A stretch of DNA of 19,642 nucleotides from JBEKTY01 sp049515555 (GTDB taxonomy: Bacteria; Planctomycetota; Planctomycetia; Pirellulales; Thermoguttaceae): contig JBEKTY010000153.1 of NCBI GenBank assembly GCA_049515555.1, positions 1 to 19,642 on the forward strand, read 5' to 3'. A model generated the notes under the pieces. It was not told where the DNA came from. It worked only from the letters and a program-made list of their open reading frames with translations, and did no database searches. This document shows positions 13,050-19,642 of the stretch, piece by piece; positions within the stretch are counted from its first letter, which is position 1, and each line of letters begins with the position of its first letter. Made by a program: the position numbers and the translations under genes.

Positions 13050-13362
13050 GGCTGTTAAAGAAGAAGCCGTTTACGCCGCCCTGCGGCAGGTCCGCGACCC
13101 CGAGTTGGCGGTCAACGTGGTGGACCTGGGGCTGATCTACGGCCTGGCGATCGAGCCGGCCGGCGACAGGTCGAAGCTGGGCGTGGTGATGAGCATGACC
13201 ACGCCGGCCTGCCCTTACGGCCCGCAACTGTTGGAAGAGGTCCGCCAGGCGTTGTGGGCCATCGAGGGGGCGGGCGACGTGACGGTCGAGCTAACGCTCA
13301 ACCCGCCGTGGACTCCCGATCGCATGACCGAGGAAGCCCGCGACGAGCTGGGGTTGTTCTGA
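13048..13362 (+). CDS. sufT: SufT-like DUF59/MIP18 family protein
   Basis: The 104-aa protein is a stand-alone DUF59 domain. RDPELAVNVVDLGLIYGL supplies the DPE and DLGL(I/V)Y motifs, SMTTPACPYG carries the conserved Cys55 loop, and LNPPWTPDRM with a helical C-terminus ends the fold. In many bacteria this family (SufT) helps mature Fe-S proteins downstream of SufBCD. It follows the Rieske gene by 185 bp of repeats. The start codon is built from the last repeat unit, and the usual purine-rich ribosome binding site is absent upstream, so translation may be leaderless-like, coupled or weak. Confidence 0.9.
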   Translation: MAVKEEAVYAALRQVRDPELAVNVVDLGLIYGLAIEPAGDRSKLGVVMSMTTPACPYGPQLLEEVRQALWAIEGAGDVTVELTLNPPWTPDRMTEEARDELGLF

Positions 13363-13717
13363 CGGTCGGCGTGCTGCCAGGATCCAAGCGCGCCGGTCAA
13401 GAAGTCGCCCCATTCCTTTGGAAGCCGATCGGCAGATTCCGCATATCCCCACCACCGTCCCCCCGCGGGGATGGATTCTCAGTCGGCGCTGGCCCCGAGT
13501 CCGGTGGGAAACCGTGGCGGAAACTTGATTCCTGGCGTGGTCGGTACAAAATGGAGGCATCGGCCCCAGCTCTTCCGGCCAGCGTGGGCTCGACCGATTT
13601 CTACTCTTCCGCCGGTTTTAATTCCACGGCGAGTCAGGCAGCAGGCAACCAGCACCGCCAGGAGGGCATTAGCGGATGTTGGCCGCATGAAACGATTCAC
13701 ACCTGAGACAGGCACCT
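13363..13717. other. 355-nt intergenic region before the LEPR/RTX gene
   Basis: No gene or repeat family is recognised. A weak TTGATT (13525-13530)/TACAAA (13545-13550) pair has sub-optimal 14-bp spacing, so no promoter is called. No intrinsic terminator for the suf cluster is obvious. Confidence 0.4.
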
Positions 13718-15997
13718 ATGAGATTTTTTCCCCGTTCGGTTGGGCGGTTAGCGGCGGCGTCGAGAAAGCGAGCCGGCGGACGGCACCTGACGGCCGAGCC
13801 GCTGGAACGGCGTGAGCTCCTGACTGTTCTTACTGCGACCCGGCTGGCCGACGTGACGGTCACGCCGGCAGGGGTTCAGGTCGGCAAGCCCAGCGGCCCG
13901 CCCGACCCGGCCGGCTCCGTCCTGGTCATCAGCGACACGAGCGGCAATAATACGATCCAAGTGAAGCCGTCCACTGTTACACCCGGCGCGGTGGACGTGA
14001 TTTTCAACGGACAGCGGTCGACTTGGACGGGGCCGATCGAGGCGATCGTGGCCCACGGCGGCAGCGGGAAAGACACGATCACGGTCGATCCGGCGCTAAC
14101 GATCAACGCCTTCCTGTTCGCCGGCAAGGGGAACGACAGCCTGACGGGCGGCGGCGGCAACGACGTGCTCGTGGGCGGCGCGGGCAACGACGTGCTGTCC
14201 GGCGGCGGAGGCCGCAATCTGCTCGTGGCCGGCAGCGGCACGAGCCAGCTCTACGGCAACCTGCCGCAAGCGCATTCCGCGCCGGGCGGCGGAAGCGCGC
14301 TGCTGGCCGGTTCCTTCCCCCAGGACTACACCTTGCCGTTCATGCAGAACCTGGCCGCCGCCTGGACGAGCGGCAACAGCTATGACGCCCGGGTGGCGGC
14401 GATCAAGCAACTGCTGGGCTCCTCGTTCCAGGGCGACCCCCGCGGCGACCTCGTCTACGAAGCGAGCCAGGCCGATTGGGTCCTCTCCGCGCAGACGCGG
14501 GACCAGGTGTCGCTGCCGGTGGCCCTGGCCAATTCGATGGCGTCGGTAACGGTGAGCGCGAACGGGGTCCAGGTCGGCCCGCAAGACGGCCCGTCGGACC
14601 CGGCCGGCTCGGTCCTGGTCGTCAGCGGCACCAGCGGCAATGACACGATCCAAGTCAAACCATCCATCGTTACGGCCGGGGCGGTAGACGTGATCCTGAA
14701 CGGACAGCGGTCGACCTGGACGGGGCCGATCGAGGCGATCGTCGTCCACGGCGGCAGCGGGAACGACACGATCACGGTCGATCCGGCGCTAACGATCAAC
14801 GCCTTCTTGTTCGCCGGCAAGGGGAACGACAGCCTGACGGGCGGCGGCGGCAACGACGTGCTCGTGGGCGGCGCGGGCAACGACGTGCTGTCCGGCGGCG
14901 GGGGCCGCGACCTGCTCGTGGCCGGCAGCGGCACGAGCCAGCTCTACGGCAACTTGTCGCAGTCGCTGGGCGCGGCCGACGGCGCAAATGCCCTCCTGGC
15001 CGGCTCCTTCGCCCAGGACTATAGCTTGCCGTTCATGCAGAACTTGGCCGCCATCTGGACGGGCACGGCCACGCAGACGGCGCGAATCGCGGCGATCAAG
15101 CAACTGCTGGGCTCCTCGTTCCGCGCCGATCCCTACGGCGACACCATCTACGAAGCGAGCCAGGCCGATTGGGTGCTTTCTTCCCAGCCACGCGACCAGG
15201 TGCGGTACTGCGTGCCGGGCATCCAGGGCGCGTGGTTCTCCGGTCCGGTCCGCGACGGCAACGGCTTCGAGGACTTTACCGTCCAGTCGAACACCGAGCG
15301 GACGGCCAACGTGATCCGCGTGCTGCTGCCCAGCACTCTTACGCCGGGCACGGCCTACCGCACCGTGTACGTGCTGCCCGTGGAGGCGGGCCTGGGCTCG
15401 TACTTCGGCGACGGCCTGCAAACGGTACAGCAGTTGGGGCCCAAGGTCACTAACAACGCCATCTTCGTGGAGCCCACCTTTTCGGATATCCCTTGGTTCT
15501 GCGACAGCGCGACGAACCCCCAGGTTCGGCAGGAAACCTATTTCTGCTCGGTGGTCGTACCGTTCATCGACCAACAGTTCCCCGTGCTGGCCCAGGCCTC
15601 GGGCAGACTGCTGATGGGCTTCAGCAAGTCCGGCTGGGGCGCCTTTACCCTGCTCCTGCGGCATCCGGACATGTTCGGCCGGGCGGTGGCCTGGGACTCG
15701 CCGCTGGCCATGACCGATCCCAGTATTGCACAGGGCTTTCCGCAGGCCCTGGGCACGGCCCAGAATTTCCGGAACTACGAGGTCTCAAGCTTGCTGCGGC
15801 AGGACGCCGCGTTGTTGCATAACCAGCCGCCGCGGCTGTTCATGTTCGGCTACTGCTACTATGCGGCCGATCTACAGGCGACCGACCAATTGATGACGAG
15901 CCTGGGCATTCCTCACGTTTACGAGCCCGGAAGCTACCTCTTGCACAACTGGACGAGCGGCTGGGTCGGCACGGCCGTGCAGTATGCACTTAGCTAG
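13718..15997 (+). CDS. LEPR-xLL / RTX repeat protein with C-terminal esterase-like domain
   Basis: The 759-aa protein has three parts. The basic N-terminus carries EPLERRELLTVL (about residues 27-38), the LEPxRxLL signal found on exported or surface planctomycete proteins. Two tandem modules follow (46-276 and 277-495), each with a beta-rich segment, an RTX-type calcium-binding block (GKGNDSLTGGGGNDVLVGG, near 136 and 367) and a helical LGSSF...YEASQADWVLS end. The C-terminus (about 496-759) looks like an alpha/beta hydrolase of the esterase-D type: GFSKSGWGA gives nucleophile Ser636, WDSPLAM is nearby, and LLHNWTSGW gives His743. It may be a calcium-stabilised surface or secreted esterase; the substrate is unknown. 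It converges with the minus-strand operon with a 28-bp gap. The modules are near-identical at DNA level over long stretches, suggesting recent duplication or gene conversion. Confidence 0.85.
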   Translation: MRFFPRSVGRLAAASRKRAGGRHLTAEPLERRELLTVLTATRLADVTVTPAGVQVGKPSGPPDPAGSVLVISDTSGNNTIQVKPSTVTPGAVDVIFNGQRSTWTGPIEAIVAHGGSGKDTITVDPALTINAFLFAGKGNDSLTGGGGNDVLVGGAGNDVLSGGGGRNLLVAGSGTSQLYGNLPQAHSAPGGGSALLAGSFPQDYTLPFMQNLAAAWTSGNSYDARVAAIKQLLGSSFQGDPRGDLVYEASQADWVLSAQTRDQVSLPVALANSMASVTVSANGVQVGPQDGPSDPAGSVLVVSGTSGNDTIQVKPSIVTAGAVDVILNGQRSTWTGPIEAIVVHGGSGNDTITVDPALTINAFLFAGKGNDSLTGGGGNDVLVGGAGNDVLSGGGGRDLLVAGSGTSQLYGNLSQSLGAADGANALLAGSFAQDYSLPFMQNLAAIWTGTATQTARIAAIKQLLGSSFRADPYGDTIYEASQADWVLSSQPRDQVRYCVPGIQGAWFSGPVRDGNGFEDFTVQSNTERTANVIRVLLPSTLTPGTAYRTVYVLPVEAGLGSYFGDGLQTVQQLGPKVTNNAIFVEPTFSDIPWFCDSATNPQVRQETYFCSVVVPFIDQQFPVLAQASGRLLMGFSKSGWGAFTLLLRHPDMFGRAVAWDSPLAMTDPSIAQGFPQALGTAQNFRNYEVSSLLRQDAALLHNQPPRLFMFGYCYYAADLQATDQLMTSLGIPHVYEPGSYLLHNWTSGWVGTAVQYALS
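13853..15202 (+). repeat. 693-bp tandem duplication inside the LEPR/RTX gene
   Basis: Module 1 begins at 13853 and module 2 at 14546, an offset of 693 bp (231 codons, in frame). The stretch around 14090-14210 recurs almost base for base around 14783-14903. Divergence concentrates in the helical ends of the modules. Confidence 0.92.
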
Positions 15998-16025
15998 CGC
16001 CCAGGGCGATGCTGCAACAGCCGAG

Positions 16026-16979
16026 TCAAGAGACGGTTGTGCGTGACGCGGCGTCTGCGGGCCGCCTCCGCAGCGCATAGTTGGTCGCCGCGACAAAAGG
16101 CCACGGGCACCAGCCCGCCAGCTTGAGCACCAGGCTGCCGGCTTGGATGCGCAATCGGGTGGCCCAAGTCACCGGCGCCGGTCGGCCTCCGGGCCGCTCC
16201 AGGACGAGGGGATCCCACATCAGCCGGCCGTCGATCAGCCGCAGCCGGTGAGGGCCATAGAGTCGCTTCAAGTCGCCGCTGAAACGGCGATTCGAGGCGA
16301 GATGCGTCGGGAAGTTGGGGCCCAGCAGCCAGAACGGCGCGCTCGTGATCAGCAGCCCGCCGGGACGCAGAGCAGCCACCATTTGTGTCACCATCTCGAC
16401 CGGATCGGGAACGTGTTCCAGCACGTCGAGGCAGGTGACCACGTCGTAGGCCCCCGCCTCAACTGCTTCCGACGATTCCAGGATCTCCACGTCCGCGCCT
16501 TGATCGCGGAAGATCCGCCGGGCGAACCGCCGACAGAGCTGGGAAATCTCCAGATAGGAGACCCGGTGCCCGGCCTGGCGGAAGTACAGGCTGTCGAATC
16601 CCAGGCCGTCGCCGTAGGCCAAGAGTCGCAGCGGTGCGGGCTGCCAGCGGGCCAGCCGCTCGGCGATCCAACGCCGCAACTGCCCTTTCAACGGGTGGCT
16701 GTTCCAGACCGCCGTCTCGTACAGGAAGGCGTCGGTCCGGCGGTAGAACTCGACGAGCCCCTCGCACCAGACGTTGGGCGGCAAACCCGCACTCTCGGCC
16801 GCCTGGCGCACACTGATGCCGGGTTGCCGCCGCTCGCTGGCCAGCCGGCGCTCGACGTCCGTCAGCGGCGCCGAGCTGACCTCGGCGATCAACCGCGCCA
16901 GATAGCGCACATCCCGAAGCGGACCCACCAGAGGATCGGGCAAGGCGGACACGGAATTTGGGGATTGCAGCGAAGCCAC
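16026..16979 (-). CDS. Class I SAM-dependent methyltransferase
   Basis: The 317-aa protein has a Rossmann-type SAM-binding core: LLAYGDGLGFDSLYFRQAG (motif I, from residue 119), VSYLEIS with the acidic residue after beta-2, YDVVTCLDVLEHVPDPVEMV (motif II region), and ALRPGGLLITSAPF (motif III). The first 115 residues are helical and lack a named domain. The GTG start at 16979 is chosen because GGAGG (16987-16991) sits seven bases away and the residues upstream in the same frame are a shadow of the neighbouring gene. It is the last gene of a three-gene minus-strand operon with a glycosyltransferase and an LCM-type methyltransferase, which suggests modification of a glycan or small metabolite. 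The substrate is not readable. Confidence 0.85.
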   Translation of the reverse strand: MASLQSPNSVSALPDPLVGPLRDVRYLARLIAEVSSAPLTDVERRLASERRQPGISVRQAAESAGLPPNVWCEGLVEFYRRTDAFLYETAVWNSHPLKGQLRRWIAERLARWQPAPLRLLAYGDGLGFDSLYFRQAGHRVSYLEISQLCRRFARRIFRDQGADVEILESSEAVEAGAYDVVTCLDVLEHVPDPVEMVTQMVAALRPGGLLITSAPFWLLGPNFPTHLASNRRFSGDLKRLYGPHRLRLIDGRLMWDPLVLERPGGRPAPVTWATRLRIQAGSLVLKLAGWCPWPFVAATNYALRRRPADAASRTTVS

Positions 16980-17017
16980 CTGACTGCCTCCGGACACCTG
17001 GCGGGTCCGCCCGGCGG

Positions 17018-17860
17018 TTATCCCAGAAAGCGAACCTGGCTGACCTGGAAGAAGCGCCGCGCCGGAGGAAAGAGCTTGGGGAGCAGCCGGACGTGTCGCG
17101 GCAAGCGCCCGATGACCTGGTCGTAGTAGGGCGAGTCGCCGAAGCGGATGTTCTGCTCGACCTTTAGCGCCGGGTCCCAGGACTCGATCTGCCGCACGTG
17201 GGCGATGTTCCACCGGATTCGCGCCTTCTGCGTGTGCCGCAACCGCCAGCGCGAGTAGCACGCCAGCAGCCGCGACTGGCTGTCGAACACGATCGCTGCG
17301 CCGGGAAATCGCCGCGCCAGCCGCCGGAAAAGGGTCCGCACGTTGTCCGCGCCGAGGAAGTACAGCATTCCTTCGGCCACGAACAGCGTCTGCCGCGGGC
17401 GGCCCTCCCGCGACACGACCTCGAGCCACTGCTCCTCCATGGCCGAGGCCTCGATAAACGTCCGCCGCGGATTCTCGCTGAAGAATCGCCGCCGCAGCCG
17501 CATGACGCCGGGCAGGTCGAGCTCGAACCACCGGGCCCGGCCCTGGTCCAGGCGATCGTAGCGGGTGTCCAACCCGGCGCCGATCTCGACCACCGTCCCT
17601 GCCGGGTTGTCGGCCAGGAAGCGGGCGACCAGGCCGTCCACGAGCCGCGAGCGGATGCAGATCTCCACGGCTATGGAGGGCTGCGACCGGGCCAGCTTCC
17701 CGAAGTCGAAATCGAGCGTGCGGCTGATTTCCACGGCCTTCGCGTCGTGCAGGATCGCCTGCGGATGGGCACTCTCCTGGGCACGCGCCCAGAGGCACAC
17801 CAGCAGCGTTGCTTCCTCGTTGCTGAGCCCGGTGGTCGTCAACGGTTTCGAGTCACTCAT
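17018..17860 (-). CDS. LCM-family (TcmP-like) O-methyltransferase
   Basis: The 280-aa protein matches the leucine carboxyl methyltransferase-like family. VVEIGAGLDTRYDRL (90-104) is its characteristic SAM motif, ARWFELDLPGVMRLRRRFF follows, and LFVAEGMLYFLGADNVRTLF is the family's E-G-x-x-x-Y-L segment. Bacterial members O-methylate polyketides and other small molecules; the true target here is unknown. The ATG overlaps the stop of the upstream glycosyltransferase gene (ATGA), and 38 bp separate its stop from the next methyltransferase start. The protein is full length. It acts in the cytoplasm, since no signal or TM segment is seen. Confidence 0.87.
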   Translation of the reverse strand: MSDSKPLTTTGLSNEEATLLVCLWARAQESAHPQAILHDAKAVEISRTLDFDFGKLARSQPSIAVEICIRSRLVDGLVARFLADNPAGTVVEIGAGLDTRYDRLDQGRARWFELDLPGVMRLRRRFFSENPRRTFIEASAMEEQWLEVVSREGRPRQTLFVAEGMLYFLGADNVRTLFRRLARRFPGAAIVFDSQSRLLACYSRWRLRHTQKARIRWNIAHVRQIESWDPALKVEQNIRFGDSPYYDQVIGRLPRHVRLLPKLFPPARRFFQVSQVRFLG

Positions 17861-18828
17861 CGCGGCATCGGTGTGGCGTGATCACCGGCAACAGGACTAT
17901 CGACGAGGGGCAGGTGCGGCGCTGCGACGGGTGCGTGTGGGCGGCCGGCCGCGGCTTCCGCCACGCGGCCTTTGCCCGCCTTGCCGTGAATGAAGGGGAT
18001 CGAGCGCCAGCACTCGATCCCGAAGAACAGCCCGCCGAGCAACAGGGGCATGATCCGCCGCGGCCGGTTGCGGCCCGGCCCATAGCCGAAGTCGCTCACG
18101 AACCGCAGCTTGTCCGAGCCGCCGGCGTTGTGCACCAGGGGGATCAATTGTCCCGCGCCGTCATAAAACCGGCTGCCGCGGATGCGGTATTTCGATTTCG
18201 CGGTCATGAGCACGAAGTTGTAGCGTGGCGGGAGCTCGACGAATCCGTCGCTATACAGCAGGTAGTTCAGAACGAGTTGGAGGGTTCCCCAGTTCTGCAT
18301 GTGCAGCACCATGTCGCGTGCCGCGCGCCATAGCGCCCGGAACTTGTAGCCCGGCCCCGCGATCACCCCCGTATTGACGATGAGCTTGCCCCGCAGCGAC
18401 TTCACCATGTGCTTGTAGTCCTCAAGTTTGAAGTCGCTAGTGGAGATGAAATACTCGTACTGTGCCGTATACTTCTCCTCGCACACCGCCCGGAACATGT
18501 CCTGGTTCCGGTGGAAGACGTCGGAGATGTCGGCCTGGAAGATGACGTCGCCCGAGTCGATCAACATCACTTGATCGTAGTGCGTCTCGCCGAGCAGGGC
18601 GGCCAGGTCTCGAAACCGCAGGTTGTTCACGAAGCCATCGCGGGGCCGGGCGAAGCGGATGGCGCCCTGCGAATCGATCCCCGCGCGTTGCTGCGGGGTA
18701 AGACCGTAATCCAGAATGGCCACGTCGCAACCGTCCAGGCACACGTTGTCGCGCAACGACGGAAGCCAATGATCTCGGAGAAAATCGCCACACCTGGCGT
18801 CACAGGCGGTGAAGATCGCGTTCCTCAT
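17857..18828 (-). CDS. Putative GT-A-fold glycosyltransferase
   Basis: The 323-aa product opens AIFTACDARCGDFL, a GT-A-like first strand. VMLIDSGDVIFQADIS places a DxGD-type metal-binding motif at residues 91-94, and VNTGVIAGPGYKFRALW follows near 150, matching the N-x-G segment of GT8-like enzymes. LVHNAGGSDK near residue 230 could supply the late His. The C-terminal 40 residues are Ala/His/Pro-rich and probably disordered. GGGAG lies about seven bases before the ATG. It is the first gene of the operon and is translationally coupled to the LCM methyltransferase. Donor and acceptor are unknown; GT8-like is the nearest family by eye, but a neighbouring uncharacterised family is possible. Confidence 0.65.
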   Translation of the reverse strand: MRNAIFTACDARCGDFLRDHWLPSLRDNVCLDGCDVAILDYGLTPQQRAGIDSQGAIRFARPRDGFVNNLRFRDLAALLGETHYDQVMLIDSGDVIFQADISDVFHRNQDMFRAVCEEKYTAQYEYFISTSDFKLEDYKHMVKSLRGKLIVNTGVIAGPGYKFRALWRAARDMVLHMQNWGTLQLVLNYLLYSDGFVELPPRYNFVLMTAKSKYRIRGSRFYDGAGQLIPLVHNAGGSDKLRFVSDFGYGPGRNRPRRIMPLLLGGLFFGIECWRSIPFIHGKAGKGRVAEAAAGRPHAPVAAPHLPLVDSPVAGDHATPMPR

Positions 18829-19166
18829 ACGGCTGCTCCCGAAGGCAGAGGCGTGCTAACCGCGCCGCTTGCTCCCGCTTCAGGACCAGCGATAGCGATT
18901 TCCAGGCGTCTCCTTACGCATTCTCGTCGGAAAGATATCCTATCCATCCACGCCATCCCAGATTGCGCATTGTAACGTCTCTGGCCGGAATGCCACGATA
19001 GTAACCAGGAGCTATGCGTTCCTGTCAGCGTCGGGCCAGGGGCGGCATTCTACAGATTCTGAGTGGCCGGGGTCTAGGCCGGTTTATGGAAACGCGGCTG
19101 AGGCGGTGATAGAGACGCCCGCCAGCGCGGGCCCCGCGGCGCATTGCTACTTAAGGCACCGCGCTG
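18829..19166. other. 338-nt intergenic region
   Basis: This region should hold the promoter of the minus-strand glycosyltransferase operon and the end of the Ig-like gene's transcript. A hairpin GCCCGC (19117-19122) / GCGGGC (19127-19132) lies about 35-50 bases past the Ig-like gene's stop but lacks a T-tract. A minus-strand TACAAT (18974-18969) has no good -35 partner. No gene is supported. Confidence 0.4.
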
Positions 19167-19642
19167 CTACCAGTTGGCGAAGACGGCGGCTAAAGCCCGG
19201 TCCTGATGTTCTTGCCCGGGTTCCGAGCTGTAACTTGCCCACGGACACGGCGGAACGACGGACCCGACGAGAACGCTGACCTGTCCCTGGCTGGGGAGGT
19301 AATTGCCGTCGCCCGAATATGTCGCGACAACCGTATGCGAACCGGCGGTGGTAAACGAGGTGGGCAACTGGGCCGCGCCGTTCTTGCCCAGCGGCTCGGT
19401 GATGGGGCTGCCGCCGTCGATGCTGAACTGCACCGAGCCCGTCGGCTGGGCAACCCCGCCGCCTGTGATCGGCACGGGAGTCGTGTGTTGCGATCGGGAG
19501 GCGACCATCGGCTGTGGCCCGCTGTTGCCCCCCTGCACGTCCGCCGTAAACGTCACTTTCTGACCGATGGCGACCGGATTTGCCGACGACACCACGGTGG
19601 TCGAGGTGCCGTCCTTGGCGACGGTCACCGTGACCGGGTTCG
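19167..19642 (-). CDS. Ig-like (Big_3-type) repeat protein, 3' end only
   Basis: Only the C-terminal part (about 158 residues) is in the window; the frame is open through the right edge. It encodes one bacterial Ig-like domain: TSTTVVSSANPVAIGQKVTF, TADVQGG, a PTGSVQFSIDGG strand pair, AAQLPTSFTTAGSHTVVATY, and YSGDGNYLPSQGQVSVLV. This is the repeat type common in large secreted or surface proteins of planctomycetes. After the domain the protein ends in a short GSVVPPCPWASYSSEP tail and TAG at 19167-19169, with no recognisable anchor or sorting signal; the tail may be a decayed or shifted end. Confidence 0.82.
   Translation of the reverse strand, partial: NPVTVTVAKDGTSTTVVSSANPVAIGQKVTFTADVQGGNSGPQPMVASRSQHTTPVPITGGGVAQPTGSVQFSIDGGSPITEPLGKNGAAQLPTSFTTAGSHTVVATYSGDGNYLPSQGQVSVLVGSVVPPCPWASYSSEPGQEHQDRALAAVFANW

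Noticed and set aside
16980..17798. 590-aa fused methyltransferase extending to 17798
   Set aside because: Residues upstream of the GTG at 16979 are an Arg/Gly/Pro-rich shadow of the LCM methyltransferase gene. A GGAGG site supports the shorter start.

Overview
The window looks like chromosomal DNA of a planctomycete (Planctomycetota, plausibly Pirellulales-like, probably a metagenome or draft assembly). The evidence is a secreted protein with an N-terminal LEPxRxLL motif and RTX repeats, a small planctomycete-type conserved protein, an Ig-like repeat protein, a high-GC background, and spacers packed with interspersed palindromic and 'word-like' repeats of the kind seen in this phylum. This assignment is inference; there is no rRNA or tRNA in the window.

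Left part (1-5372), accessory DNA. Two divergent blocks encode related YiiX/NlpC-P60-like permuted papain-fold proteins: 556-1383 (-), and 2705-3883 (+), where the domain is joined to membrane segments and a GNAT-like domain. The second is translationally coupled by a GTGA overlap to a four-helix membrane protein (2052-2708) that resembles the membrane domain associated with TRADD-N in predicted bacterial conflict systems. This is the best candidate here for a little-described system. Next come a repeat field, an MNT nucleotidyltransferase (4588-4899, -) with only a C-terminal stump of its HEPN partner (4481-4591), and three copies of a composite stem-loop element whose terminal hairpin covaries between copies.

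Central part (5373-13362), housekeeping DNA on the + strand. It holds a 77-aa conserved small protein, a DusB-like tRNA-dihydrouridine synthase, and an Fe-S assembly cluster: a SufR-like regulator, a lone NuoB-like [4Fe-4S] protein overlapping sufC by ATGA, sufC, sufB, sufD, a Rieske ferredoxin and a SufT/DUF59 protein. No cysteine desulfurase (SufS) or SufU/SufE is present. Different repeat families occupy almost every junction in this cluster. One lies inside sufD at a reading-frame shift, one adds an N-terminal insert to the Rieske protein, one supplies the SufT start codon, and others overlap or create the stop codons of sufB, dus and the 77-aa protein.

Right part (13363-19642). A 759-aa LEPR/RTX protein with a 693-bp internal tandem duplication and a C-terminal serine-esterase-like domain faces a minus-strand operon: a GT-A-type glycosyltransferase, an LCM-family methyltransferase and a class I methyltransferase. 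The window ends inside a minus-strand gene for an Ig-like repeat protein.
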